NCBI GenBank assembly: GCA_024401565.1
Contig: JAKSKU010000001.1
Span: 50,253 to 114,252 of the forward strand
Length of the DNA: 64,000 nucleotides
Direction: 5' to 3'
DNA from: Paludibacteraceae bacterium
GTDB taxonomy: Bacteria; Bacteroidota; Bacteroidia; Bacteroidales; Paludibacteraceae
The position numbers and the translations under genes are program-made. Under the pieces are notes generated by a model. The model did not search any database and was not told the DNA's origin. It saw only the letters and a list, made by a program, of their open reading frames with translations. Positions 10,446-20,427 of the stretch are shown here, in pieces. Numbering within the stretch: the stretch's first letter is position 1; every line of letters starts with the position of its first letter.

Positions 10446-11137
10446 AAGTCGACATAACTACCGCGGAATACGTATTACTTCAATATGAAGGAGCATCAAC
10501 AGGAGTGAGAATCTCCGCCGCCATTTTGGATTGGTTCGCCTGTTGGATAAGTTTTGCGATAATAGTCGCCACCTTTGATATTTCAGGAGCCGACGACACA
10601 TCCTTCTACTTGTTCTCGACAATATATTTAGGATTCTTCACACTGGCACAGGAGTATTTTTTTAGCGGAGTCACTATCGGAAAGAAAATAATGAAGATAC
10701 GCGTAGTCAACGAGATATGCGCGCCGCCATCGCTTATAGAGTGTTTCACACGATGGTTGATATTCCCATTGGATTCATTTATTGTTGGATTAGTGCTTAT
10801 GAGCAAGAATGGAAGACGTCTGGGTGACTATGCGTCTGGTTGTTTCGTAGTCAGCAGAAATGTACGCAACGAAATAGCTCCGCAGATATTAAGAGACTAC
10901 AAGTATGTGGAACCTAACTACAAGCCAAAGTATACAAGGGAAGAGATAGCACGTTTGGACGAAAAGAATGGTTTTTATCTCGACCAGATGAACAGCGGAT
11001 TATTCAACCCTACGTTCGTTCCGTCTTCGTGTGCAGCATTGATACGCAAGATCATTCATGGTCACAATGAAAATGACGTTGACTTTTTGGTAAACCTTCG
11101 TAACGACTATTACTATTACAAGAACAATAAAGAATAA
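10430..11137 (+). CDS. RDD family membrane protein
   Basis: 235 residues. The RDD domain starts near residue 22, where GVRISAAILDWFACWISF gives the first helix with its Arg/Asp pattern. A second and third helix follow (~55-75 and ~110-130), with GVTIGKKIMKIRVV between them. The C-terminal ~95 residues are soluble and charged. RDD proteins are poorly understood; some affect ion or osmotic homeostasis. It is transcribed divergently from the SpoIIM-DUF58 operon, a layout that supports a shared function. The DUF805 gene follows after 11 bp. Confidence 0.87.
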   Translation: MAKKQKVDITTAEYVLLQYEGASTGVRISAAILDWFACWISFAIIVATFDISGADDTSFYLFSTIYLGFFTLAQEYFFSGVTIGKKIMKIRVVNEICAPPSLIECFTRWLIFPLDSFIVGLVLMSKNGRRLGDYASGCFVVSRNVRNEIAPQILRDYKYVEPNYKPKYTREEIARLDEKNGFYLDQMNSGLFNPTFVPSSCAALIRKIIHGHNENDVDFLVNLRNDYYYYKNNKE

Positions 11138-11148
11138 CAATTATTATT

Positions 11149-11598
11149 ATGAAGTATTTTATAAACTGCGTAACTTCCAACTACAGCAATTTTAAAGGTA
11201 GAGCAAGAAGAAAAGAGTATTGGCATTTCATACTGTTTGCAAGTATAGTCCAGATCCTGATCGTACTCTTGGACGAAAGTGTAACCCACTACATTGTAGC
11301 CACTGCGCTATTTCTTCCCCAGTTTGCCGTTACCACAAGAAGGCTTCACGACATAGGGAAAAAAGGTCTATATGCCATACCATATATCATAGCGACAATC
11401 AGCATTACATATTTGGATCTTGTCGTTTCTGACCCTGAATTACAGTTCAACTTAATGCGATCATTGTCGCTACTCACAATATATATGCTCCCTATGATGT
11501 GTAAAGACAGCCAGTCTGGAGAAAACCAATATGGTCCTAATCCTAAAGAGACCCCGTCTACCCCACAAAATGACACAAACGACAAATTGGTAGACTAA
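11149..11598 (+). CDS. DUF805 membrane protein
   Basis: 149 residues with the DUF805 hallmarks: FKGRARRKEYW near residue 16, then three or four membrane helices, and TTRRLHDIGKKGL near the middle. The C-terminus is polar, with several Thr, Pro and Asn residues. DUF805 proteins are small inner-membrane proteins of unknown role. It lies 11 bp after the RDD gene in the same orientation and is followed by a terminator-like hairpin, so the two form a short operon. Confidence 0.88.
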   Translation: MKYFINCVTSNYSNFKGRARRKEYWHFILFASIVQILIVLLDESVTHYIVATALFLPQFAVTTRRLHDIGKKGLYAIPYIIATISITYLDLVVSDPELQFNLMRSLSLLTIYMLPMMCKDSQSGENQYGPNPKETPSTPQNDTNDKLVD

Positions 11599-11624
11599 AC
11601 AAAAAATCAAAGAAAAACGAAGAT

Positions 11625-11665
11625 GGTGTATCTTATTTTGGGATACACCCTCTCTATTTGTTCTC
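11625..11665 (+). terminator. Probable terminator of the RDD-DUF805 operon
   Basis: GGTGTATC (11625-11632) pairs with GATACACC (11642-11649) around a 9-nt loop, followed by a pyrimidine-rich stretch on the plus strand. The T-run is imperfect, so termination is likely but not certain. Confidence 0.55.
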
Positions 11666-11704
11666 TCACTTCAGTTTGGGGAACAAAATGCTATATGATC
11701 TACA

Positions 11705-11734
11705 ACAAAAAAGGCCCCTCATTTCTGAGGTGCC
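11705..11734 (-). terminator. Rho-independent terminator of the phosphohexomutase gene
   Basis: A 9-bp stem with one mismatch (11713-11721 with 11726-11734) and a 4-nt loop. On the minus strand it is followed by six T. It lies about 85 bp after the gene's stop. Confidence 0.75.
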
Positions 11735-11746
11735 TCTGTATTGTGC

Positions 11747-11765
11747 GATGAGACGCTGTCTCATC
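11747..11765. repeat. GAGAC/GTCTC palindrome, copy 1
   Basis: GATGAGAC and GTCTCATC form an 8-bp stem with a 3-nt loop. It resembles the hairpins at 14512-14532, 24840-24868 and 39521-39548, all in gene-end gaps, and may be a dispersed palindrome family. Confidence 0.5.
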
Positions 11766-11785
11766 AGATAATTCTATCAATCTTC

Positions 11786-11820
11786 AATTATGCATTATGA
11801 ATTATGCATTATGAATTATT
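11786..11820. repeat. 14-bp tandem repeat at the 3' end of the phosphohexomutase gene
   Basis: AATTATGCATTATG occurs twice in a row (11786-11799, 11800-11813), followed by a partial third unit that runs into the stop codon. A near copy with the same placement lies at 39552-39585. Confidence 0.7.
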
Positions 11821-13558
11821 AAAGCCCTAGCGACTTCTTGATTGCCTCGATCTTAGCTGTAGCCTTCTCGTTCTGATCAGCGTAGTCAGCGGCAGACTTC
11901 ATTGTGCCCTTAACCTCGCAGTAGAACTTGATCTTTGGCTCTGTACCTGAAGGACGAACTGATACCTTAGTGCCATCCTCACAGAACCACTGAAGTACGT
12001 TGCTTGTCTCTGGCATGTCAAGGTTCTGCTTTCCAGCTGCTGTAGTCATCTCAAGAGTCTTGAAATCCTTAACTACAGATACCTTGCTACCACCAAGATC
12101 CTTAGGAGGGTTAGCACGGAAGCCTTCCATCATTGCCTTGATCTCGTCAGCACCGCTCTTACCTGGCTTTGTAACGTTGATTGTGAACTCCTTAGAGAAT
12201 CCGTACTCCTGGTAGATCTGCATCAACAAATCGTATAGAGTCTTGCCCTGATCCTTTGCCCAAGCTGCGATCTCACAGATCAAACAGATTGATGCTGGAG
12301 CATCCTTATCACGTACCTTGTCGAATGGTAGGAATCCGAAGCTCTCCTCACCACCACCGATGTATTTCTTCTTGCCCTCTGAGATTGCGATCTCACGTGC
12401 GATCCACTTGAATCCTGTGTAGCAATCACGAAGCTCGATATTGTTCTTCTTTGCGATCTCTGCGATAACCTCAGTTGTCACGATTGTCTTAACAAGGAAC
12501 TCGTTACCTGTCATCTTGCCAAGCTTCTTCATGTTTGTGATGATGTAGTAGCAGAACATCATTGCTGTCTGGTTACCGTTGATGATCATCCACTCACCCT
12601 TGTTGTCGCGGCATACGATAGCAAGACGGTCAGCGTCTGGATCTGTTGCTACAACTAGGTCTGCGTTAAGCTTAGTACCAAGCTTCATACCAAGTGTCAT
12701 AGCCTCAGCGTTCTCTGGGTTAGGGCTTACTACTGTTGGGAAGTTTCCGTCTACAATCATCTGCTCTGGAACGACGTTGATGTTCTGGAATCCCCATGAA
12801 CGCAAGCAAAGAGGAACGATTACACGTCCTGTTCCGTGCATTGCTGAATAAACGATGTTAAGATCCTTCTGACGGTTGATTACGTCCTGGTCGATCAAAG
12901 CCTCGTGTACAGCTGTCATATAGTCGAAGTCCATCTCACCACCAATGATCTTGATTAGATCCTTGTTGCCAGCGAACTTAACGTCCTCTACCTTTACCTT
13001 GTTTACCTCGTCGATGATTCCCTTATCGTGTGGAGCCAATACCTGTGCACCGTCTTCCCAATAAGCCTTGTATCCATTGTACTCACGTGGGTTGTGGCTT
13101 GCTGTCACGTTAACACCAGCCTGTGCCTTCAACTGACGAATAGCGAATGAGATCTCTGGTGTTGGACGCAATGCCTCAAATAGATATACCTGGATTCCGT
13201 TTGCAGAGAAAATGTCAGCAACTGTCTCAGCGAATAGGCGTGAGTTGTTGCGGCAGTCGTGACCAACCACTACTGAAATCTGCTTGCGGTCTGCGAAATT
13301 CTTCTTCAAATAGTTAGCAAAACCCTGAGTGGCCATACCAACTACATACTTGTTCATACGGTTTGTTCCAGCACCCATGATACCACGAAGACCACCAGTA
13401 CCGAACTCTAAGTCACGGTAGAATGCGTCGATCAATGCATTCTTATCAGACGAGTCCAAAAGAGCCTTTACCTCTTTCTTTGTATCCTCATCAAAATTAC
13501 CGTTTAGCCAAACCTGAGCTTTGGCTGTTACTTCTTGCAATAATGCTGTATTATCCAT
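11819..13558 (-). CDS. Phosphoglucomutase/phosphomannomutase (alpha-D-phosphohexomutase)
   Basis: Cytosolic interconversion of hexose 1- and 6-phosphates, feeding glycogen, cell-wall and surface-sugar synthesis. The 579-residue length fits the longer PgcA-like group. The phosphoserine loop is TASHNP (~152-157, Ser154). The Mg-binding loop DPDADRL lies near residue 310, the sugar-specificity loop GGEESFG near 400, and the phosphate-binding loop RPSGTEPKIKFY near 530. All catalytic motifs are intact. The gene stands alone, with a TATCTTTG box 36 bp upstream and a terminator behind it. Glucose versus mannose preference cannot be settled by eye. Confidence 0.94.
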   Translation of the reverse strand: MDNTALLQEVTAKAQVWLNGNFDEDTKKEVKALLDSSDKNALIDAFYRDLEFGTGGLRGIMGAGTNRMNKYVVGMATQGFANYLKKNFADRKQISVVVGHDCRNNSRLFAETVADIFSANGIQVYLFEALRPTPEISFAIRQLKAQAGVNVTASHNPREYNGYKAYWEDGAQVLAPHDKGIIDEVNKVKVEDVKFAGNKDLIKIIGGEMDFDYMTAVHEALIDQDVINRQKDLNIVYSAMHGTGRVIVPLCLRSWGFQNINVVPEQMIVDGNFPTVVSPNPENAEAMTLGMKLGTKLNADLVVATDPDADRLAIVCRDNKGEWMIINGNQTAMMFCYYIITNMKKLGKMTGNEFLVKTIVTTEVIAEIAKKNNIELRDCYTGFKWIAREIAISEGKKKYIGGGEESFGFLPFDKVRDKDAPASICLICEIAAWAKDQGKTLYDLLMQIYQEYGFSKEFTINVTKPGKSGADEIKAMMEGFRANPPKDLGGSKVSVVKDFKTLEMTTAAGKQNLDMPETSNVLQWFCEDGTKVSVRPSGTEPKIKFYCEVKGTMKSAADYADQNEKATAKIEAIKKSLGL

Positions 13559-13593
13559 TGTAAACTAAAATTGTTTTTTCTTTGTTTATGCCA

Positions 13594-13601
13594 CAAAGAT
13601 A
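13594..13601 (-). promoter_or_regulatory. -7 box of the phosphohexomutase promoter
   Basis: TATCTTTG on the minus strand matches TAnnTTTG and sits 36 bp before the ATG. No clear -33 TTTG is seen at the expected distance. Confidence 0.4.
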
Positions 13602-13643
13602 TTATTTTGTAGCTGAATTAAAAGAATTAAATGTTAAAAAACA

Positions 13644-14492
13644 TTACTTTTCGGCTTCAAAACTCCTCAAAAGTGCGATTTCCTCCGCCCAAATTGACTC
13701 ATCGGGAGTCTCGAGTATCAACGGAATATCATTAAAGATGTCCTGTTGCATGATCCACTTGAAACACTCGACGCCGATCTCACCCTTGCCGATGCTGTTG
13801 TGACGGTCGACTTTCGATCCAAGCGGCTTCATGGAATCATTGATATGCATCGCACGTAGATAGCTGAGTCCCACCACTTTGTCAAACTCTTCAAATGTCG
13901 CCTTGCAGGCATCAGCCGTACGCAAATCGTAACCTGCGGCAAAGGTGTGGCAAGTGTCGATACATACGCCGACGCGACTCTTGTCGTCGACCATACTGAT
14001 TATCTTTGCGATCTCCTCAAATCTATTGCCGACGTTAGAGCCCTGACCAGCGGTGTTCTCTATCACCGCGCACACTCCCGTCGTCTTGCTCAACGTGATA
14101 TTGATCGACTCTGCGATGCGAGCCAAACACTCGTCGACTGAGATTGTCTTCAAATGGCTTCCTGGGTGAAAATTAAGGAGTTTCAAACCAAGTTGCTCAC
14201 ATCTCTGCATCTCGTCCAAGAAAGCGCCACGCGATTTCTCCAACCCTTCCGTCTCCGGATGGCCAAGATTGATCAGATAGCTATCATGGGGAAGGATATA
14301 ATCCGCGTCGACGCCGATCTCCTGCGTCCTCTTTTTGAACGACGCGATGGATTTCTCGCTCAACGGAGCCGACACCCACTGACGCTGATTCTTGGTGAAC
14401 AAAGCGAAAGCATTCGCCTGTATAGCTTCGGCATTCACAGGCACGTTCTCCACTCCACCCGATGCCGACACATGTGCTCCTATATGTTTCAT
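13644..14492 (-). CDS. nfo: Deoxyribonuclease IV (endonuclease IV)
   Basis: AP endonuclease for base-excision repair, a zinc-dependent TIM barrel. The 282-residue length is standard. Conserved signatures are visible: the start [21 protein letters not shown] (~33-40), the metal-binding ENTAGQGSN near 145, [13 protein letters not shown] near 180, and MHINDS(M)[10 protein letters not shown] near 217-230. The glutamate in the LETP motif close to the C-terminus is also present. Stands between lgt and the phosphohexomutase gene; a palindrome separates it from lgt. Call is firm. Confidence 0.95.
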   Translation of the reverse strand: MKHIGAHVSASGGVENVPVNAEAIQANAFALFTKNQRQWVSAPLSEKSIASFKKRTQEIGVDADYILPHDSYLINLGHPETEGLEKSRGAFLDEMQRCEQLGLKLLNFHPGSHLKTISVDECLARIAESINITLSKTTGVCAVIENTAGQGSNVGNRFEEIAKIISMVDDKSRVGVCIDTCHTFAAGYDLRTADACKATFEEFDKVVGLSYLRAMHINDSMKPLGSKVDRHNSIGKGEIGVECFKWIMQQDIFNDIPLILETPDESIWAEEIALLRSFEAEK

Positions 14493-14511
14493 AATTCAAT
14501 TCTGTTTCGTT

Positions 14512-14532
14512 CCGTGAGACACCGTCTCACGG
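14512..14532. repeat. GAGAC/GTCTC palindrome, copy 2
   Basis: CCGTGAGAC and GTCTCACGG form a perfect 9-bp stem with a 3-nt loop, 13 bp after the lgt stop and before the nfo start. It lacks a T-run on the minus strand, so it is more likely a dispersed repeat than a strong terminator. Confidence 0.55.
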
Positions 14533-14545
14533 GCAATCTGCCTAA

Positions 14546-15385
14546 TTAATTAGCCTCCTCCTTATACTGCTTATACGCCTTATAGAACAAATAGAATCCA
14601 GTTACAAATAGAGGCACACTCAACAACTGACCCATATTGAATGCCATTCCGTCTTCAAAACTTTCCTGATTATTCTTGATAAACTCCAAGAAGAATCGAG
14701 TAAGGAAGATTCCCTGCAAGAAGACAGCAAAAATCAAACCTTCATACTTACGGGCGTTAGTCTTCCAATACAAGTACAATGTAGTGCAGTATGTGACGAT
14801 GCAGTAAAGCATCTCATATATCTGAGTAGGGTGACTTGGCTCAGAGAATACTGGATCTGCCTTGCCTGCCATCCACGAATGGATATTTGTGATAAACTGG
14901 AATGCCCAAGGCACATCAGTGGCGTGGCCATAGATCTCGTGGTTCATCAAATTACCGAATCGGATGCAGCAACCTGTGATTGCCACAGCGATGACAGTGC
15001 GGTCGAGCACCCATAGGTAGCTATGCTTGGCAACTCGTTTGCTGAAGACGTACATTCCGATTAGGATTCCGACAGCTCCACCATGGCTCGACAATCCACC
15101 CTTGTTGATCATCAGCACCTCACCAAGATGAGCTGAATAATACTCTGGATCATAGAAGAAGCAGTGTCCAAGACGGGCTCCGACGACGGTGAAAATAGCC
15201 ATGTAAGTCAAGAAATCATCGATGGCAGTGTCGGGCAAACCTTCACGCTTGTAGATGTATTTCTCAGTCATGTAGCCGAGAAGGAAACCGAAAGCCCACA
15301 TCATTCCGTACCATCTCACATCCATATCCAATCCCGGAATTGTGAACGCCACTGGATTGACAGTCCAAGTAATATAACCTAACAT
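14546..15385 (-). CDS. lgt: Prolipoprotein diacylglyceryl transferase
   Basis: Inner-membrane enzyme that transfers diacylglycerol from phosphatidylglycerol to the lipobox cysteine, the first step of lipoprotein maturation. About 280 residues and seven membrane helices. Conserved motifs include HGGAVGI, RFGNLMNHEIYG (~135-146, with the essential Arg and Asn) and HPTQIYE. The reading frame extends upstream to 15442, but that segment runs through the secA terminator hairpin. The start MLGYITW at 15385 is therefore preferred and matches family length. The deacetylase-like lipoprotein encoded at 19368 would be a client. Confidence 0.95.
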   Translation of the reverse strand: MLGYITWTVNPVAFTIPGLDMDVRWYGMMWAFGFLLGYMTEKYIYKREGLPDTAIDDFLTYMAIFTVVGARLGHCFFYDPEYYSAHLGEVLMINKGGLSSHGGAVGILIGMYVFSKRVAKHSYLWVLDRTVIAVAITGCCIRFGNLMNHEIYGHATDVPWAFQFITNIHSWMAGKADPVFSEPSHPTQIYEMLYCIVTYCTTLYLYWKTNARKYEGLIFAVFLQGIFLTRFFLEFIKNNQESFEDGMAFNMGQLLSVPLFVTGFYLFYKAYKQYKEEAN

Positions 15386-15407
15386 ATATTTCTTTTCTGT
15401 TTTAAGA

Positions 15408-15439
15408 TAAAAAGGCGTGTTTTGATGCAAAACACGCCT
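15408..15439 (-). terminator. Rho-independent terminator of secA
   Basis: A perfect 12-bp stem (15413-15424 with 15428-15439) with a 3-nt loop, then TTTTT on the minus strand. It lies 32 bp past the secA stop and immediately upstream of lgt. Confidence 0.9.
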
Positions 15440-15470
15440 CAATTATAATTGTCTTGATTATAACCAATTA

Positions 15471-18400
15471 TTATAGATCCTTACCGCAGCACTGCTTGTA
15501 CTTCTTACCGCTTCCGCATGGGCAAAGATCGTTTCTGCCAACCTTCACTCCAGCATCTGCCGGAAGTTGTCTCTGCTGTGATGCTTGCTGAAGTGGAGAC
15601 TCGTCCTCTGGAGCTGCCTCAAGATTCTCGTTTCTGCCCAACTGCATATTGCGTCTCATCTCCTCTTCCTCCTTTGCTTCAGCTAGTGCCTGTCTGCGAG
15701 CTGCCTCTTCCGCAGCACGAGCCTGTGCTTCTGCATCGTCGTCCTGTCTCATCAAGATCTGGCCACGCATCAATACGTTGACTGCCTCCTGGTTCATATC
15801 ATCAAGCATAGCGGCAAACATGTTGTATGACTCGATCTTGTAGATCACAAGCGGATCTTTCTGCTCGTAGTGAGCATTCTGTACAGAATTCTTCAAATCG
15901 TCCATCTCACGCAAGTGATCCTTCCACTTTGAATCGATAGCATGAAGCAATGTGCGACGCTCAAATTCCTTGACAACATCCTTACACTCGCAAGCCACAG
16001 AATCTTCCAATTTAACAGCGATGCTGTATACAAATCTTCCGTCTGTGATAGGCACGCCTACCATACCGCCCTCTGGATGTTGTTCATAGATATTCTTCAA
16101 TACAGGATATGCCTGCTGTGCGATCGCATCTGTACGACGTTTGAATGTAGCCATAGCCTCTTCAAACAACTTCTGAATCAACTCCTGATCTTTCAAACTA
16201 TTGTAATCGTTCTCTGTAATTACAGTGTCGAAAGACAACAAGCGTACAACCTCGTTCTTGAAATCACTGTAGCTCAACATTCCCTTTGTCTCACCGACAA
16301 TTCTCTGAGCCACTCCGTATATCATATCCATCAAGTTGACTCCCATTCTCTCGCCACGCAATGTCTGGCGGCGGCGACGGTATACAACCTCACGCTGGTT
16401 GTTCATCACATCATCATACTCGATCAAACGCTTACGGACACCAAAATGGTTCTCCTCAACCTTCTTCTGGGCTCTCTCGATAGATTTAGTGACCATGTTG
16501 CTCTCGATTCTCTCACCGTCTTCAACACCCATCTTCTCCATCACATAAGCGATCTTCTCCGAACCGAACAAACGCATCAACTTATCTTCCAAAGAGACGA
16601 AGAATACAGATGAGCCCGGATCTCCCTGACGTCCGGCACGACCACGCAACTGACGGTCGACACGACGTGACTCATGGCGTTCTGTACCGATGATTGCCAA
16701 ACCGCCAGCGTCTTTGATTTCCTGTGACAACTTGATATCGGTACCACGACCGGCCATGTTAGTGGCGATAGTAACAGTCTTGCTTTTTCCTGCCTCAGCC
16801 ACGATCTCAGCCTCCTTCTGGTGAAGCTTAGCATTCAACACGTTGTGCTGGATACCTCTGATCTTCAACATACGGCTCAACAACTCAGATATCTCGACTG
16901 AAGTAGTACCAACCAACACTGGACGTCCCTGGTTAGTCAACGAAACGATCTCCTCTATCACAGCATTGTACTTTTCACGCTGTGTACGGTAGATACGGTC
17001 GTTCATATCGTTTCTAGCGATCGGACGATTAGTTGGGATAACAACGACATCAAGTTTATATATATTCCAGAACTCACCTGCCTCTGTCTCTGCTGTACCT
17101 GTCATTCCGGCAAGCTTGTGATACATACGGAAGTAGTTCTGAAGTGTAATTGTCGCATAAGTTTGAGTAGCGGCCTCCACTGTCACACCCTCTTTTGCTT
17201 CCAAAGCCTGGTGCAAACCGTCAGAATAACGACGGCCATCCATGATACGGCCGGTCTGCTCATCCACAATCATAACCTTGCCATCCATCACGACATATTG
17301 GTCGTCCTTGATGAATAATGTGTAGGCTTTCAAAAGCTGGTTGATTGTGTGGATACGCTCGCTCTTTACTGCATAGTTCTGCATTAGCATTTCCTTCTTG
17401 TCTGCCAACTCTGCAGAAGGAAGATTCATGTTTTCCAAATCTACCATCTCACTGCCGATATCTGGCAAGACAAAGAATTCAGGGTCCTCGCTGGCTCCAG
17501 TCAACGCGTCAACACCCTTATCAGTAAGCACGATGCTATTATGACGCTCATCTATCACGAAATATAGAGGGTCAGTAGCGATGTGCATGTTCTTGTTGTT
17601 CTCTGCGATATAGTATTCCTCTGTCTTCAACAATAGAGGCTTGATTCCTGGCTCGCTCAAGAACTTGATCAACGGTGCGTTTTTAGGCAAGGCCTTGTAA
17701 GAACGGAACAATGCCAAAGCACCATCCTCCTGGCTCTTCTTATCAGTCTCCTTCAACAGACGCTTTGCCTCTGTCAAATAGCTGGTAGCCATCACCTTCT
17801 GTAAACCAACAAGGTGCTCCACACGTGGTTTATACTCGTTGAACAACTGTTCGTTGCTCTTTGAACGGTCCATCGGACCCGAAATAATCAATGGAGTACG
17901 CGCATCGTCGATCAAAACAGAGTCGACCTCATCGACGATAGCATAATTGTGTTCACGCTGCACAAGCTCTTCAACTCTACCTGCCATGTTATCACGCAAG
18001 TAGTCGAAACCGAACTCGTTGTTTGTACCGAATGTGATATCGGCCATATAAGCTTTGCGACGCGCATCAGAGTTAGGCTGATGCTTGTCGATACAGTCCA
18101 CTGTCAAACCGTGGAACATATATAGTGGTCCCATCCACTCAGAGTCACGCTTCGACAAGTAGTCGTTGACTGTGATTACGTGGACACCATTACGAGTCAA
18201 TGCATTCAAGAAAATAGGAAGAGTACCTACCAAAGTCTTACCCTCACCGGTTGCCATCTCAGCGATCTTACCCTGATGCAAAACAACACCACCGAACAAC
18301 TGAACATTGTAGTGGATCATGTTCCATACTGTAGGGTTGCCTCCAGCAGTCCACTGGTTATGGTAGATAGCGTTGTCTCCATCAATGTCAACGAAGTCAA

Positions 18401-18824
18401 ACTTCTCAGCGAACTCACGGTCAAGATCAGTTGCCTTAACCACGACCTCTTTCTGCTCAGTGAAACGACGTGCTGTATCCTTTACGATAGCAAACACTTC
18501 AGGAAGGACGTCATTAAGCACTTCCTCATATTTGTCAAGCTTTTGCTTTGATAGTTTATCGATCTGAGCATAAGTTTTTTCTCTCTGCTCGATCTCCTGC
18601 GACTCGATCTGAGACTTCAAGTCAGCAATCTGTTTTGTCTCCTCAGAAACATACTCCTGAATCTTCTTCTTGATTTCCTCCGTACGGTTACGAAGGTCGT
18701 CATTAGACAATGCTTGTATTTTAGGGTAGATCAGCTCAATCTTCTGTATATACGGCTGAATTAGCTCCCTATCTCTCTGGGCTTTATTTCCAAATATCTT
18801 GGATAAAAAATTCCCGAATCCCAT
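15471..18824 (-). CDS. secA: Preprotein translocase ATPase SecA
   Basis: Motor of the Sec pathway that pushes unfolded preproteins through SecYEG. The 1117-residue length is longer than the ~900 of E. coli but usual for Bacteroidota, which carry insertions in the preprotein cross-linking and helical regions. Motifs in order: Walker A MATGEGKT (~190), [16 protein letters not shown] (~296), the nucleotide-binding domain 2 signature [12 protein letters not shown] (~690), and [12 protein letters not shown]. The C-terminus has an Ala/Glu/Arg-rich linker and the [13 protein letters not shown] zinc site. A TATTTTTG box lies ~55 bp upstream and a strong terminator follows, so it is probably transcribed alone. 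Confidence 0.97.
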   Translation of the reverse strand: MGFGNFLSKIFGNKAQRDRELIQPYIQKIELIYPKIQALSNDDLRNRTEEIKKKIQEYVSEETKQIADLKSQIESQEIEQREKTYAQIDKLSKQKLDKYEEVLNDVLPEVFAIVKDTARRFTEQKEVVVKATDLDREFAEKFDFVDIDGDNAIYHNQWTAGGNPTVWNMIHYNVQLFGGVVLHQGKIAEMATGEGKTLVGTLPIFLNALTRNGVHVITVNDYLSKRDSEWMGPLYMFHGLTVDCIDKHQPNSDARRKAYMADITFGTNNEFGFDYLRDNMAGRVEELVQREHNYAIVDEVDSVLIDDARTPLIISGPMDRSKSNEQLFNEYKPRVEHLVGLQKVMATSYLTEAKRLLKETDKKSQEDGALALFRSYKALPKNAPLIKFLSEPGIKPLLLKTEEYYIAENNKNMHIATDPLYFVIDERHNSIVLTDKGVDALTGASEDPEFFVLPDIGSEMVDLENMNLPSAELADKKEMLMQNYAVKSERIHTINQLLKAYTLFIKDDQYVVMDGKVMIVDEQTGRIMDGRRYSDGLHQALEAKEGVTVEAATQTYATITLQNYFRMYHKLAGMTGTAETEAGEFWNIYKLDVVVIPTNRPIARNDMNDRIYRTQREKYNAVIEEIVSLTNQGRPVLVGTTSVEISELLSRMLKIRGIQHNVLNAKLHQKEAEIVAEAGKSKTVTIATNMAGRGTDIKLSQEIKDAGGLAIIGTERHESRRVDRQLRGRAGRQGDPGSSVFFVSLEDKLMRLFGSEKIAYVMEKMGVEDGERIESNMVTKSIERAQKKVEENHFGVRKRLIEYDDVMNNQREVVYRRRRQTLRGERMGVNLMDMIYGVAQRIVGETKGMLSYSDFKNEVVRLLSFDTVITENDYNSLKDQELIQKLFEEAMATFKRRTDAIAQQAYPVLKNIYEQHPEGGMVGVPITDGRFVYSIAVKLEDSVACECKDVVKEFERRTLLHAIDSKWKDHLREMDDLKNSVQNAHYEQKDPLVIYKIESYNMFAAMLDDMNQEAVNVLMRGQILMRQDDDAEAQARAAEEAARRQALAEAKEEEEMRRNMQLGRNENLEAAPEDESPLQQASQQRQLPADAGVKVGRNDLCPCGSGKKYKQCCGKDL

Positions 18825-18876
18825 ATTATATATAAGTTTTTATATTATCTATTATGTCTTCTTACGAAAAACTCCA

Positions 18877-18884
18877 CAAAAATA
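18877..18884 (-). promoter_or_regulatory. Possible -7 box for secA
   Basis: TATTTTTG on the minus strand fits TAnnTTTG and ends 53 bp before the secA ATG. The area is AT-rich, so a chance match is possible. Confidence 0.35.
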
Positions 18885-18933
18885 TATATAATTTGCGTAT
18901 AAATCGACCTTTTTCGCGAACAACAATCAAAAA

Positions 18934-19368
18934 TTACGCTTTTTTAGCATTTAAATATTCCGCATAGATACGTGCAGCACGTTCCACTAAGACACCACAA
19001 GGTATAATCTCTTTCACATCAGAATTAGGTTTCAAACCTCTAAGTTCAGCGCAGATAGTGCTTCCGTTCTGTTCCTTGAAACGATTTGCCAAATCTTGAG
19101 CCACTTTATACGCGTGCTCTTTCCCTGCCATATCTGATGGATCGACACAACCTTCTTCCATTCCCGACAACATAGCCGCACCAAGGTATGCGCCGCATAC
19201 ACCCTTCATTTTGGCGACACCTCCGCCCAATCCTGCTGTCAGACGAACAGCTGTGGCCTTGTCTATACCATATTCTTCTGCGAACGCTGCGAAAACAGCC
19301 TGAGCACAGTTATATCCTTCTGCCTTTAGTTTGGCTGCAAGCTGCACTTTCTCCTCTACATTAATCAT
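18934..19368 (-). CDS. C_GCAxxG_C_C family redox-type protein
   Basis: 144 residues with the spaced-cysteine pattern of this small family: YNCAQAV near residue 19, the glycine-rich GLGGGVAKMKGVCGAYLGAAM (~46-66), then cysteines at STICAELRG and IPCGVLVE. Family members are thought to bind a metal or act in redox processes, but no reaction is established. The gene shares its first base with the end of the upstream deacetylase-like lipoprotein gene, so the two are probably translated from one message together with rimM. Confidence 0.85.
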   Translation of the reverse strand: MINVEEKVQLAAKLKAEGYNCAQAVFAAFAEEYGIDKATAVRLTAGLGGGVAKMKGVCGAYLGAAMLSGMEEGCVDPSDMAGKEHAYKVAQDLANRFKEQNGSTICAELRGLKPNSDVKEIIPCGVLVERAARIYAEYLNAKKA

Positions 19369-20396
19369 TACTCTAAATTAATCAGATAAATTTTCTTATT
19401 TCCATTTGGCACGGCATCAAAAATGACATATTTACAACCATTGATTGTCTTGACCTCTGATTTGATCACAACCTCGTTCTGTAGCACCTCCACCTCTTTC
19501 CATCCGAACGGGAGCGGGCAACGCAACGTCAACGGATAGTCATAAAGCTCATCATCCAATCCGTCTTCCAACATAACGGTAAGTTTATCGGCAGACGAAT
19601 ACAGCATTGTCACTTTAGCGGCATCTCTCTCTTTCGAGTACTTTGCCGCATTCTTGAAGGTAGTGACCCAATAAGAATTTGACTTCTCCTGCGACTTCAA
19701 ATACGCAAGGCTCTCTCTTAGGACGTCTGACGACAATGGAGAGTAACCGTCACCACCGTCGATATCATACAAAGAGAAGATGCACCATCCGCCCATTTTT
19801 CTTGCGGTGTTGAACCCATCTTTGAAATCATCAAGAGTCCTGACTGCCTCGTTCGAACCGCACATCAATGAACTGATGTTCAAATAATCGTCTGGAGTAG
19901 GACGCTCCACATATCCGTGGCAACCACGCGCCGCGAAATAGTGTTTGCTAAGAATGCTTGTGTCTCCTACAACACAGTTAGTGTGGGCAAATGTGTTGCA
20001 CTTGTACATAGGCAACTTCACGTTAATTCGTGCATTTGCATCAAGTATATCTTGTTTTTGACGCTCTTTTGTCAATGTGTCATACACCGCATGGTCTACA
20101 GTGTGGCTTCCTACCTCACAATCTCGTTCCGTGGTGGCGATACGCAAGGCATCCCACTTTGTCTTATCACACCAACGTGTCGTAAGGAAGAATGTACACG
20201 GATAGTCGTATTCATAGAAAATCGGAAGTGCTATCTTAAACTGATTGTCGTAGCTGTCTTCCATAGTGTATGATACAGCGCACTGCTTGAAGCCTCGCCA
20301 TGTGGCCACCTCAAATTCAGTCTGCGGGGTACAACCGACAGCACCGAGCAGAACAAATATCGCTAGAAGCGAATTTAATTTAAGAACTATACGCAT
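19368..20396 (-). CDS. Lipoprotein with NodB-like polysaccharide deacetylase domain
   Basis: About 342 residues from the preferred start MRIVLKLNS at 20396; the frame opens further up, at 20465, but that part overlaps rimM. The signal peptide ends in LLGAVGC, a good lipobox. The NodB-type fold is suggested by YTMEDSYDNQF at the usual TFDDG position and by GSHTVDH at the HxxxH metal site. The first catalytic Asp is replaced by Glu (TMED), while the metal-binding Asp and the two His residues are kept. The substrate is unknown. The C-terminal ~90 residues form a beta-rich module. It sits between rimM and the C_GCAxxG_C_C gene. Confidence 0.72.
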   Translation of the reverse strand: MRIVLKLNSLLAIFVLLGAVGCTPQTEFEVATWRGFKQCAVSYTMEDSYDNQFKIALPIFYEYDYPCTFFLTTRWCDKTKWDALRIATTERDCEVGSHTVDHAVYDTLTKERQKQDILDANARINVKLPMYKCNTFAHTNCVVGDTSILSKHYFAARGCHGYVERPTPDDYLNISSLMCGSNEAVRTLDDFKDGFNTARKMGGWCIFSLYDIDGGDGYSPLSSDVLRESLAYLKSQEKSNSYWVTTFKNAAKYSKERDAAKVTMLYSSADKLTVMLEDGLDDELYDYPLTLRCPLPFGWKEVEVLQNEVVIKSEVKTINGCKYVIFDAVPNGNKKIYLINLE

Positions 20397-20427
20397 AAAC
20401 AATTCCGTTGTAATCAAGTAATGTTTT

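Noticed and set aside
11786-11820. CRISPR-like repeat
   Set aside because: Units of 14 bp directly abut, without spacers, and no cas gene is nearby.
15386-15442. Longer start for lgt
   Set aside because: The extra codons come from the secA terminator hairpin and do not match Lgt.
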